Source: Marinobacterium sedimentorum (GTDB lineage: Bacteria > Pseudomonadota > Gammaproteobacteria > Pseudomonadales > Balneatricaceae). Taken from it: a stretch of 64,000 bases of DNA. Positions 18,214-26,282 of this stretch are shown here, piece after piece. The DNA lies in contig NZ_JALDYX010000020.1 of the NCBI RefSeq assembly GCF_024267675.1, positions 1 to 64,000 of the forward strand, given 5' to 3'. Both the position numbers and the translations under genes were made by a program. How positions within the stretch are numbered: position 1 is the stretch's first letter; every line of letters starts with the position of its first letter. The notes beneath the pieces were generated by a model that saw only the letters and a list, made by a program, of their open reading frames with translations, was not told the DNA's origin and searched no databases.

Positions 18214-20109
18214 ATGGCCGAGCAAAACAAGCCTTTCAGTCGTGGAGTCGTCGCTGACGCCGCCTCAGTGCAGCCGTTCCCCAAGTCCCGCAAGGTGTAC
18301 ATCGAGGGTAGCCGACCGGATATTCGCGTACCCATGCGCGAAATCTCGCTGGACGATACCCCCACGGGTCTGGGTGGCGAAAAGAATGATCCGCTCTATG
18401 TCTACGATACGTCCGGTCCCTACACAGACCCGGATACGGCAATCGACGTGCGCAAGGGCCTGCATCCGCTGCGCGATGCCTGGATCGAAGAGCGTAACGA
18501 TACCGAATTGCTGGATGGCATGACCAGTGACTACGGCCGCATGCGCGAAGCCGATGCCAGCCTCGATGAGCTGCGTTTTGAGCTGACCCGCAAGCCGCGC
18601 CGCGCACGCCCCTTGAAAGACGGCCAGGCCGGTAACGTCACACAGCTGCACTATGCGCGCAAAGGCATCATCACGCCGGAGATGGAATACATCGCCATCC
18701 GCGAAAACATGAAGCTGGCCAAGTCCAGGGCCGAAGGCAATATCGTCGCCCAGCAGCACCCGGGCCACAGCTTTGGTGCCCGCCTGCCGGAGGAAATCAC
18801 GCCGGAATTCGTGCGTACGGAAGTGGCCGAAGGCCGCGCCATTATTCCGTGCAACATCAACCACCCGGAACTGGAACCGATGATCATCGGCCGCAACTTC
18901 CTGGTGAAGATCAACGGCAATATCGGCAACTCGGCGGTGACTTCCTCGATCGAGGAAGAAGTCGACAAGATGACCTGGGGCACCCGCTGGGGCGCCGACA
19001 CCATCATGGATCTGTCCACCGGCAAGAACATCCATGAAACCCGCGAATGGATACTGCGCAACTCGCCGGTGCCCATCGGTACCGTACCCATCTACCAGGC
19101 GCTGGAGAAGGTTAACGGCGTGGCCGAAGACCTGAACTGGGAAGTGTTCCGTGACACCCTGATCGAACAGGCGGAGCAGGGGGTGGACTACTTCACCATT
19201 CACGCAGGTGTATTGCTGCGCTACGTGCCCATGACCGCCAAGCGCATGACCGGTATCGTCTCCCGCGGCGGCTCCATCATGGCCAAGTGGTGCCTGGCGC
19301 ATCACAAGGAAAACTTCCTCTACACCCACTTCGAAGACATCTGCAAGATCTGCAAGGATTACGATGTGTCCTTCTCCCTGGGGGATGGCCTGCGTCCGGG
19401 CTCGGTCTACGATGCCAACGACGAAGCCCAGTTTGCCGAGCTGGAAACCCTGGGCGAACTGACCAAGATCGCCTGGAAGCATGACGTGCAGGTGATGATC
19501 GAAGGCCCGGGTCATGTACCCATGCACATGATCAAGGAGAACATGGACAAGCAGCTGGAGGAGTGCCATGAAGCACCTTTCTATACGCTGGGGCCATTGA
19601 CCACCGACATAGCGCCGGGTTACGACCACATCACCTCCGGTATCGGTGCGGCCATGATCGGCTGGTACGGCTGCGCCATGCTTTGCTACGTCACACCCAA
19701 GGAGCATCTGGGGCTGCCGAACAAGGATGACGTCAAGACCGGCATCATCACCTACAAGATCGCCGCCCATGCCGCCGACCTGGCCAAGGGCCACCCGGGT
19801 GCGCAGATCCGCGACAACGCCATGTCCAAGGCGCGCTTCGAGTTCCGCTGGGAAGACCAGTTCAATATCGGTCTGGACCCGGATACAGCCCGTGCCTACC
19901 ACGACGAGACCCTGCCGAAGGAGTCCGCCAAGGTGGCACACTTCTGCTCCATGTGCGGACCCAAGTTCTGCTCCATGAAGATCAGCCAGGAAGTGCGCCA
20001 GCTGGATGACAGCCAGATCGCGGCCATCAATCTGGAAGCGGAATCCGGCATGCAAGCGAAGTCGGAAGAGTTCCGCGATACCGGCGCCGAGATCTACCAC
20101 AAGGTGTAA
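18214..20109 (+). CDS. thiC: Phosphomethylpyrimidine synthase
   Basis: Radical SAM enzyme that converts aminoimidazole ribotide to HMP-P. The 631-residue length is typical of gammaproteobacterial ThiC. The C-terminal cluster motif C-x2-C-x4-C is present (HFCSMCGPKFCSMK, around residue 577), and long conserved blocks such as SRGGSIMAKWC, EGPGHVPMHMI and GPLTTDIAPGYDHI are intact. The start at 18214 follows AGAGGA; an in-frame 28-codon extension from 18130 is not conserved-looking. No second riboswitch precedes it, so it appears to depend on the one upstream of thiD. Confidence 0.98.
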   Translation: MAEQNKPFSRGVVADAASVQPFPKSRKVYIEGSRPDIRVPMREISLDDTPTGLGGEKNDPLYVYDTSGPYTDPDTAIDVRKGLHPLRDAWIEERNDTELLDGMTSDYGRMREADASLDELRFELTRKPRRARPLKDGQAGNVTQLHYARKGIITPEMEYIAIRENMKLAKSRAEGNIVAQQHPGHSFGARLPEEITPEFVRTEVAEGRAIIPCNINHPELEPMIIGRNFLVKINGNIGNSAVTSSIEEEVDKMTWGTRWGADTIMDLSTGKNIHETREWILRNSPVPIGTVPIYQALEKVNGVAEDLNWEVFRDTLIEQAEQGVDYFTIHAGVLLRYVPMTAKRMTGIVSRGGSIMAKWCLAHHKENFLYTHFEDICKICKDYDVSFSLGDGLRPGSVYDANDEAQFAELETLGELTKIAWKHDVQVMIEGPGHVPMHMIKENMDKQLEECHEAPFYTLGPLTTDIAPGYDHITSGIGAAMIGWYGCAMLCYVTPKEHLGLPNKDDVKTGIITYKIAAHAADLAKGHPGAQIRDNAMSKARFEFRWEDQFNIGLDPDTARAYHDETLPKESAKVAHFCSMCGPKFCSMKISQEVRQLDDSQIAAINLEAESGMQAKSEEFRDTGAEIYHKV

Positions 20110-20131
20110 CCGATACGCCCGAGCAATGAAC

Positions 20132-20166
20132 AAGGCCGGTTGCCCGACAGGGTGCCGGCCTTTTTT
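20132..20166 (+). terminator. Intrinsic terminator after thiC
   Basis: AAGGCCGG pairs with CCGGCCTT across a 13-base loop that can itself form a short GCCC/GGGT stem, followed by TTTTTT. It closes the thiamine operon. Confidence 0.92.
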
Positions 20167-20307
20167 CGTTAATCCCGTCTGAACCTTGGTTCCGGTCGAG
20201 CCGATACGCCATGGGAACCTTTATTATCAATATGTTATCGTTCGACCTGTGGGCGTAAATCTGCCCGGTCTTTGTCGACGCAACTGACACTCAATGGGGC
20301 ATTTACG

Positions 20308-21540
20308 ATGGCGGTTGGTACTTTCTCCGCGCTGGACGGCATTCTGGTCGTGATCTGCGTGGCCATCGTGGCCATCATGCTGCGGGCCGAGATCCGTGAC
20401 GCGCCCTACTGGCGGGCCACCGTAACCCCGCTGGCCTCCATTATCGGCAGCGGCTTTCTGGTTGTGGTTCCGCTGCTGGCCAGCATTACCGGCACCCTGG
20501 CCGTCTTCGCCATTATCGGCATCGTGCTGCTGTCGTTCTGGCTGGGAGCCGCCATACGCTTCAATATCCTGCACGATGGGCGCAACCCTGCCGCGCAAAC
20601 GGATGCCTTTGCGCGGCCACTGGAGCGTCTGTCGGACCTGGCGCTGGCCGGCGCCTATGTCATCTCGATCACCTTCTACATTCGCCTGATGTGCGGCTTT
20701 GTTCTCACAGGTGTCGATACCTACACCCCCTTCAACGCGAACGCGATGGCGACGCTGGTGCTGTTGTTCATCGGTATCTACGGTGTATGGCGCGGACTGC
20801 ATGGTCTGGAGCGACTCGAGGAGTACTCGGTCACCATCAAGCTGGCCATCATCGCCTCGCTGCTGGTGGGTCTGGCGACCTACGATGTCGGTAACGGCTA
20901 CGACCTGTCCGGGCTGCCTTTGCCGCAGACCTCCATTTGGGCAGGCCTCCAGCAACTCGCTGGCATGCTACTGATCGTGCAGGGATTCGAGACGTCTAAA
21001 TACCTGGAATCGTCCTACGATGCGCCGCTGCGGGCCCGTTCGATGCGCCTGGCACAGGTTGTGGCCGGCATCATCTATATCGCCTTCGTCGCGCTGGCCA
21101 TGCCGCTGATGGCCCCCTTCGCACGGATGGCGCCGAGTGAAACGGCCATCATCGACCTGTCCGGCAACATCACCCTGGTTCTGCCCTTCATGCTGGTGGT
21201 GGCGGCAACGATGAGCCAGTTCAGTGCCGCCATCGCCGATACCATAGGCGCCGGTGGCGTGGTGGAGAACGAGACCCGCAGACGCCTGTCCGCGCGGTGC
21301 ACCTACCCGGTCATTGCCGTGCTGGCGGTGGTGCTGATATGGATCAGCAACATCTTCGAGATCGTGGCGCTGGCGTCCCGGGCCTTCGCGTTCTACTACA
21401 TGCTGCAGGCGGTTCTGGCGGCCCGCCTGGCCGCCAAGGTCAGCAGCGGCCGGCGCCGTCAGTGGCAGCTGGGTTCCTACTCAGCCCTGGCACTGGTGTT
21501 GCTCAGCATTGTGCTGTTCGCCAAGCCTGTAGCCGCATGA
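20308..21540 (+). CDS. Multi-pass inner-membrane protein, possible APC-type transporter
   Basis: A 410-residue, very hydrophobic protein with roughly ten to twelve membrane segments and short loops. Features such as GSGFLVVVPLLASITGTLAVF near the N-terminus and the central LQQLAGMLLIVQGFETSKYLESSY segment recall amino-acid/polyamine/organocation carriers, but I cannot place it in a named family. The ATG at 20308 is preferred to an upstream TTG at 20272. It sits between the thi terminator and a converging RpiR gene, so it is probably monocistronic. Substrate unknown. Confidence 0.75.
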   Translation: MAVGTFSALDGILVVICVAIVAIMLRAEIRDAPYWRATVTPLASIIGSGFLVVVPLLASITGTLAVFAIIGIVLLSFWLGAAIRFNILHDGRNPAAQTDAFARPLERLSDLALAGAYVISITFYIRLMCGFVLTGVDTYTPFNANAMATLVLLFIGIYGVWRGLHGLERLEEYSVTIKLAIIASLLVGLATYDVGNGYDLSGLPLPQTSIWAGLQQLAGMLLIVQGFETSKYLESSYDAPLRARSMRLAQVVAGIIYIAFVALAMPLMAPFARMAPSETAIIDLSGNITLVLPFMLVVAATMSQFSAAIADTIGAGGVVENETRRRLSARCTYPVIAVLAVVLIWISNIFEIVALASRAFAFYYMLQAVLAARLAAKVSSGRRRQWQLGSYSALALVLLSIVLFAKPVAA

Positions 21541-21659
21541 CGGTGTCGGCAGAGCCGACGCATTCAGGATAAACCCAGGAAAAAACCGAAAAGAAACCGG
21601 TCGCATGCCATGCCCAGATTCTGCCGGGCCTGCGGGCCAGCCTGATTGGAAAAGGGGGA

Positions 21660-22544
21660 TCAGTCCCCCAGTGGCTGGCTGTCGTCGTGATCCCGGTACG
21701 CCACCAGATGGTGCTTGATGCGGCGCACGTTCTCCAGCGCCCCTTCGCCGATGGCGATGGCAAGTTCCGATGCCAGTACGTCGATTACCGCCAGCAGGGC
21801 ATAACGCGAGGCGGTAGGCTGATTCACAAAGCTTTTCTCTTCGGGGATATCCACCGGCAGCAGAATATCCAGATGAGCACAGAGGGGGGCGTCGGGCCGG
21901 GTCATGCCGATCACGGTGGCATCATAGCCGCGGGCGATATCGCAGGCGTTGGCCAGATCGGCGAAGCGCCCAGAGGTGGAGATGGCGAGCAGTACATCAC
22001 CTTTCTTCAGTGTTGCGGCGACCATCTGCAGCATCTGACTGTCCTGATAGGCATTGACCGCCAGGCCGAGTCGAAACAGCCGGTGTTCGACATCCTGCGC
22101 CACTATGGTGGCGCCGCCGCCGCTGCCGAATACGGCAATGCGCCCGGCGTGCTGCAGGGCAGTGACTGCCTGCTGGATTGTTTCGCTGTCCAGCAGCGCC
22201 AGCTGCATTTCCAGTGCCTGCTGGGCGCGGCGCACCACCTGCTCGGCGGCTTCCGAATGGCTGCCGGACGAGGTTTGCCCGGCCAGAAAACGTACTCCCA
22301 CGGCGCGTGCCTGGGCCAGGTGAACCTTGAACTCGCGCAGGTTCTTGAAGCCCAGCTTGCGGCAGAACCGCGTCACCGTGGGCGTGCTGGTATCGGACCA
22401 CTGTGCCAGTTCGGTAGTACTGGCGTGGACTGCGCGATCGACGTCGGACAGGATAACCTCGGCCAGACGCTGATCCGCCTTGCTCATGGCATTGGTATTG
22501 TCCTTGAGAGCGGACACTATGTCGGGGGCTGCCGGTGGCGTCAT
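21660..22544 (-). CDS. RpiR-family transcriptional regulator (HTH plus SIS domain)
   Basis: An N-terminal RpiR helix-turn-helix (LAEVILSDVDRAVHASTTELAQWSDTSTPTVTRFCRKLGFKNLREFK) is followed by a sugar-isomerase SIS domain (GRIAVFGSGGGATIVAQD; GDVLLAISTSGRFADL). Such regulators usually sense a phosphosugar. ATG 22544 fits an AAGGGTG ribosome site; GTG 22556 is an alternative. It is downstream of the RidA gene on the same strand and faces the catabolic operon beginning at 23232, which it most likely controls. A kinase at the end of that operon could make the phosphorylated inducer. Confidence 0.92.
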   Translation of the reverse strand: MTPPAAPDIVSALKDNTNAMSKADQRLAEVILSDVDRAVHASTTELAQWSDTSTPTVTRFCRKLGFKNLREFKVHLAQARAVGVRFLAGQTSSGSHSEAAEQVVRRAQQALEMQLALLDSETIQQAVTALQHAGRIAVFGSGGGATIVAQDVEHRLFRLGLAVNAYQDSQMLQMVAATLKKGDVLLAISTSGRFADLANACDIARGYDATVIGMTRPDAPLCAHLDILLPVDIPEEKSFVNQPTASRYALLAVIDVLASELAIAIGEGALENVRRIKHHLVAYRDHDDSQPLGD

Positions 22545-22645
22545 GATGGGGTTCACCCTTCCTTGATAGTCAGCAATGGGTCAGTAGCGCGCCGCCGCAC
22601 CGGGTCTGAAAGCGATCCGGTGGAGTATAACACCGCTTCACAAAC

Positions 22646-22660
22646 CCCCGCGAGCCGGGG
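22646..22660 (-). terminator. Possible terminator after the RidA gene
   Basis: On the minus strand CCCCG-GCTCG-CGGGG is followed by GGTTTGTG. A second dyad (CGCCTGGG / CCCAGGCG, about 22665-22700) lies just before it. The T-run is short, so read-through into the RpiR gene is likely. Confidence 0.35.
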
Positions 22661-22708
22661 CCTTCGCCTGGGTCATGGCGCGCCCCCCAGGCGCAGGCGA
22701 GGCGAATA

Positions 22709-23095
22709 TTACTGCGGATCCTTATAGGCCGTGACGTCGATTTCCACCTTGGCATCTACCACCAGCGGTGACACCACGGTGGAGCGCGCCGGCGGGTGGC
22801 CCTGGAAGTATTCCTTGAATACGCCGTTGAAACTCCAGAAATCCCGCGGGTCGTCCAGCCAGGCATTCACCTTGACCACGTCTTCGAGCCCGTAACCGGC
22901 TTCTTCCAGTATGGCTTTGACATTCTCGATGGCCTTGCGGGTCTGGGTCACGATGCCGCCTTCCACCACCTCACCATTTTCCAGCGCGACCTGGCCCGAG
23001 ACAAACAGAAAGCCACCGGCTTTGGTGGCCTTGGCAAAAGGCAGTTCCTGGCCACCGGCTCCCTGACCTGCAAGGCGGAATCGTTCGATAGGCAT
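22709..23095 (-). CDS. RidA/YjgF-family enamine/imine deaminase
   Basis: A 128-residue Rid-family protein. The segment GGFLFVSGQVALENGEVV and the TRKAIENVKAILEEAGYGLEDVVKVNAWL region match the family fold, and the arginine in PPARSTVV is the carboxylate-binding position. Rid proteins hydrolyse reactive enamine/imine intermediates released by PLP enzymes. Its divergent partner operon encodes a PLP enzyme of the D-threonine aldolase/D-serine dehydratase group, so a metabolic link is plausible. Confidence 0.92.
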   Translation of the reverse strand: MPIERFRLAGQGAGGQELPFAKATKAGGFLFVSGQVALENGEVVEGGIVTQTRKAIENVKAILEEAGYGLEDVVKVNAWLDDPRDFWSFNGVFKEYFQGHPPARSTVVSPLVVDAKVEIDVTAYKDPQ

Positions 23096-23118
23096 AAATG
23101 TACTCCTGAATAAAGTAT

Positions 23119-23206
23119 GAAGAAAATCTTCTCTTTTTTAAATTTGCAGTTGATTTTTACCCTCTTCACGGTCATATTTCAATCACAAAATGAAGATTGT
23201 GTTCAT
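23119..23206. promoter_or_regulatory. Divergent AT-rich promoter/operator region between RidA and the TRAP operon
   Basis: Two dyads are visible: GAAGA-AAA-TCTTC (23119-23131) and ATGAA-GATTGTG-TTCAT (23190-23206). Between them a possible sigma-70 promoter TTGATT (23150-23155), 17-base spacer, CATATT (23173-23178) reads toward the TRAP genes. This 136-bp gap is markedly AT-richer than its surroundings. Regulation by the RpiR protein is inferred. Confidence 0.4.
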
Positions 23207-23231
23207 AAATAACAAAAACAGAGGTCTCCTT

Positions 23232-23762
23232 ATGAGCCGGTGTCACAGGCTGAGCAGCAGGCTCAGCGGCAGAATCAATCTGCTGAATCAGAGGGTTGTC
23301 GGTGTACTGATGGCCGTGCTGCTGCTGGATGTGTGGATTGCGGTGCTCGACCGCTACCTGCTGCACTGGCAGATCAGCTGGGTCGAGGAGCTGGCGCGCT
23401 ACATCATGATCTGGGCGATCCTGCTGGCGGTGCCCTGCTGCACGGCGGGGCGTGAACATATAGGCCTGTCGACGGTGGTGCAGCATTTGCCGGCGCCATT
23501 GCAGCGCGGCCTGAGAATCCTGGTGGATCTGTTGTCGCTGCTGTTTTTCGGCTACCTGGCCTTCTCCGGCACTGAACTGGTGATCAAGGGTCTGCAGCAG
23601 GTCTCCACGGTGTTTGGGCTGCCGATGGCCTATCCCTACGGCGCTATTCCGGTGGCCTTCGGTCTGGCGGCGCTGCAAAGCCTGCTGGCGCTGCTGCGGG
23701 ACTGCGGCACGGATGCGCTGGAGCCCGCGGCTGATTCGCAAAAGGCACTGCAGCTGCAATAG
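23232..23762 (+). CDS. TRAP transporter small permease (DctQ-type)
   Basis: A 176-residue protein with four predicted membrane segments. The conserved DctQ motif is seen in SWVEELARYIMIWAILLAV followed by GREHIGLSTV. It forms the small membrane subunit of a TRAP carrier driven by a sodium or proton gradient. The start at 23232 follows AGAGG. The large subunit and binding protein follow. Confidence 0.93.
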   Translation: MSRCHRLSSRLSGRINLLNQRVVGVLMAVLLLDVWIAVLDRYLLHWQISWVEELARYIMIWAILLAVPCCTAGREHIGLSTVVQHLPAPLQRGLRILVDLLSLLFFGYLAFSGTELVIKGLQQVSTVFGLPMAYPYGAIPVAFGLAALQSLLALLRDCGTDALEPAADSQKALQLQ

Positions 23763-23780
23763 CAGAGACAGTTTGTGCAG

Positions 23781-23812
23781 CACTGCGGCCTCAACCCATG
23801 GCGGCCGCAGTG
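23781..23812 (+). other. Intra-operon stem-loop between the two TRAP permease genes
   Basis: CACTGCGGCC pairs perfectly with GGCCGCAGTG across a 12-base loop. There is no T-run, so it is more likely an mRNA-processing or stability element than a terminator. Confidence 0.5.
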
Positions 23813-23843
23813 ACCCATAACAACAATACAGAGGAGTGACGCA

Positions 23844-25121
23844 ATGACGATCGCCCTGATTCTGGTGGTACTGCTGATTATCGGTACCCCCGTAGGCGTT
23901 GCGCTGGGCCTGGCGGGCCTGGCCGGCATGTTTAGCATCGGCGGGCTGCATTTTGCGTCGCTGGCGCCGGCCAAGGTCTTCAACGGCCTGAATATCTTTC
24001 CCTTCCTGGCCATGCCGTTCTTTATTCTGGCCGGCGAAATCATGAACCACACCGGCATAACCTCCCGGCTGGTGCAGTTTTCCCAGGCGCTGGTCGGTCA
24101 TTTTCGCGGTGGTCTGGCGCATTCCAACATGGTGGCATCGGTGTTCTTTTCCGGTATCACCGGGGCGGCCACCGCCGATGCCGCCGCCTTCGGTCGTACC
24201 CTGGTGCCGGCGATGGTGGAGCAGGGCTACAGTCGCCCTTACGCCTGTGCCGTTACGGCGGCGGGTTCCATCATAGGCCCGACCATTCCGCCATCCGGCC
24301 TGATGGTGGTGTATGGATCCCTGATGGGGGTATCCATCGGCGGTCTGTTCGCCACCGGCATTCTGCCGGGTCTGCTGATCTGCCTGGTGTGCATGGCCAT
24401 TATCGCCGTCTTCGCCAAGCGCAAGAATCTGCCCAAGGCAGCCCAGCGCGCATCGCTGCGCCAGCTCCTGGGTCACTTCAAAGGCTCGCTGCTGGCGCTG
24501 CTGATGCCCCTGATTATCCTGGGCGGCATTGTCAGCGGCATCGTCACACCCACGGAAGCGGCCTCAGTCGCGGTGGCCTATGCACTCTTTATTGGCTCGG
24601 TGGTGTATCGCAACCTGAGCTTTGCGGCCCTGTTTCGCATGCTGATCAGCACGGCGCAGATTTCGGCGGTGATCTATCTGATTATTGGCGCCGCCTCGAT
24701 CTTCGGCTGGTGGCTGAGTTTCAACCAGATTCCGCAGTTTATCGCCACCTTTATCAGCCAGCTGTCGGATAACCCCAGCGTGATCCTGCTGCTGATAATC
24801 GGTCTGCTGCTGGTGGTGGGCATGATCATGGATATCAACGCCATGCTCATCATCCTGGCGCCGGTGCTGGTACCCCTGACCGAGCAGATCGGCATGGACC
24901 CGCTGCACGCCGGCATCATCTTCGTACTGGCGCTGAATATATCGCTGATGACGCCTCCGGTGGGCGCCTGCCTGTTTGTGCTGTCGTCGGTCACCGGCGA
25001 AAAGCTGGAACGTATTTCAGCTGAGCTGATGCCCTTCCTGATAGGCCAGCTGATCCTGCTGATGTTTCTTGCCTTTACCCCTGAAGTCACGCTCTTCATC
25101 CCGCGTTTGCTGGGTTACTGA
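23844..25121 (+). CDS. TRAP transporter large permease (DctM-type)
   Basis: A 425-residue protein with about twelve hydrophobic segments. The family motifs are visible: PFFILAGEIMNHTGITSRLV, the AVTAAGSIIGPTIPPSG loop and the C-terminal LNISLMTPPVGACLFV. It is the transport-conducting subunit. GGAG precedes the ATG. Partner genes lie on both sides. Confidence 0.96.
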   Translation: MTIALILVVLLIIGTPVGVALGLAGLAGMFSIGGLHFASLAPAKVFNGLNIFPFLAMPFFILAGEIMNHTGITSRLVQFSQALVGHFRGGLAHSNMVASVFFSGITGAATADAAAFGRTLVPAMVEQGYSRPYACAVTAAGSIIGPTIPPSGLMVVYGSLMGVSIGGLFATGILPGLLICLVCMAIIAVFAKRKNLPKAAQRASLRQLLGHFKGSLLALLMPLIILGGIVSGIVTPTEAASVAVAYALFIGSVVYRNLSFAALFRMLISTAQISAVIYLIIGAASIFGWWLSFNQIPQFIATFISQLSDNPSVILLLIIGLLLVVGMIMDINAMLIILAPVLVPLTEQIGMDPLHAGIIFVLALNISLMTPPVGACLFVLSSVTGEKLERISAELMPFLIGQLILLMFLAFTPEVTLFIPRLLGY

Positions 25122-25180
25122 GCAGGCTTGAATCCTGCGGCTACGGCCATTTATCCACCTGAAACCAAGAGATACTGTCG

Positions 25181-26233
25181 ATGAAAAAAATAATCACCTC
25201 CATCGCCGCCACATCCCTGCTGGCCACTTTGGTCGCCATGCCCCTGACGGCCAACGCCGAAAAGGTGCTGCGCTTCGCCCATGACAACAAGGCGGACATG
25301 CTGGAGAACCCGGCCCATGCCTTCACCGGCGTGTTCAAGAATATTGTTGAAGCCGCCAGCAATGGCGAGATCAGGGTCGAGATCTACCCCAGCAATCAGC
25401 TGGGCTCGGCGAAGGAGCATATCCAGATGGTGCGGGACGGCCAGATCCAGGGCACGCTGTCGTCTACCGGCGCCCTGGCGGGCTATTACCCCCGTATAGG
25501 TGTGCTCGATGTGCCTTTTGCGTTCAACAGCAATGCGTCCACCTATGAAGTGCTGGACGGCAGTTTCGGCAAGGCGCTGGCGGAGGATATCGACGCCAGC
25601 CTCGGCGACGTCAAGGTGCTGGGTTTCCCCGATACCGGTGGTTTCTTCTCGGTGACCAACTCCAAGCGGGCGATCAACACCCTGGAAGACTTCAAGGGTA
25701 TTCGCATTCGCACCATGACCCTGCCGACGCACCAGAAAATTATTCAGTCACTCGGTGGCGAGGCCTATCCACTGGCCTGGGGCGAGGTTTATTCCTCCCT
25801 GCAGACCGGCGTTATCGATGGCCAGATGAACCCGATTCCCACGGTGACCTTCGCCAAGTTTGACGAGGTGCAGGAATACCTGACCCTGACCAACCACCTG
25901 TTTGCGCCCTATACGCTGATGCTGAACAAGGCCTTCTACGACGATCTGACCGACGAGGAACGCAAGATCATCCATTTTGCAGCCCAGTCGGGCATTGTCG
26001 CAGGCAGAGGCCTGTCCCGCGTGATCGAGGCTTCGGAGCGCGGTCTGGAGGGGCTTAAAAAGACCATGAAGGTCAACGCACTGTCTGCAACCGAGCGCGA
26101 CCGTTTCCGCGAGGCGACCCAGCCGGTGGTCATTGAGGATATTCGCCAGGCGCAGGACGGCAAGGGCGTTGAACTGCTGGACCTGTTCCTGAGTGAAACG
26201 CAGCAGGCCAACGAAAAGCTCTACCTGAACTAA
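25181..26233 (+). CDS. TRAP transporter periplasmic substrate-binding protein (DctP-type)
   Basis: A 350-residue protein with an N-terminal signal peptide ending near ANA, then the mature KVLRFAHDNKADMLENP. The family arginine that binds the substrate carboxylate lies in FKGIRIRTM, and the GVIDGQMNPIPTVTFAKF region is typical. The cargo is thus expected to be an organic acid or amino-acid-like molecule. A perfect hairpin follows the gene. Confidence 0.94.
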   Translation: MKKIITSIAATSLLATLVAMPLTANAEKVLRFAHDNKADMLENPAHAFTGVFKNIVEAASNGEIRVEIYPSNQLGSAKEHIQMVRDGQIQGTLSSTGALAGYYPRIGVLDVPFAFNSNASTYEVLDGSFGKALAEDIDASLGDVKVLGFPDTGGFFSVTNSKRAINTLEDFKGIRIRTMTLPTHQKIIQSLGGEAYPLAWGEVYSSLQTGVIDGQMNPIPTVTFAKFDEVQEYLTLTNHLFAPYTLMLNKAFYDDLTDEERKIIHFAAQSGIVAGRGLSRVIEASERGLEGLKKTMKVNALSATERDRFREATQPVVIEDIRQAQDGKGVELLDLFLSETQQANEKLYLN

Positions 26234-26242
26234 GTCCCCAGG

Positions 26243-26262
26243 CCCCGAACCTGTGTTCGGGG
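26243..26262 (+). other. Stem-loop after the TRAP binding-protein gene
   Basis: CCCCGAAC pairs perfectly with GTTCGGGG over a CTGT loop. Without a T-tract it probably stabilises the upstream message or partly attenuates it, so the binding protein would be made in excess of the downstream enzymes, as is common in binding-protein operons. Confidence 0.6.
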
Positions 26263-26282
26263 TCAACCTCTCGAGGTGTTTT

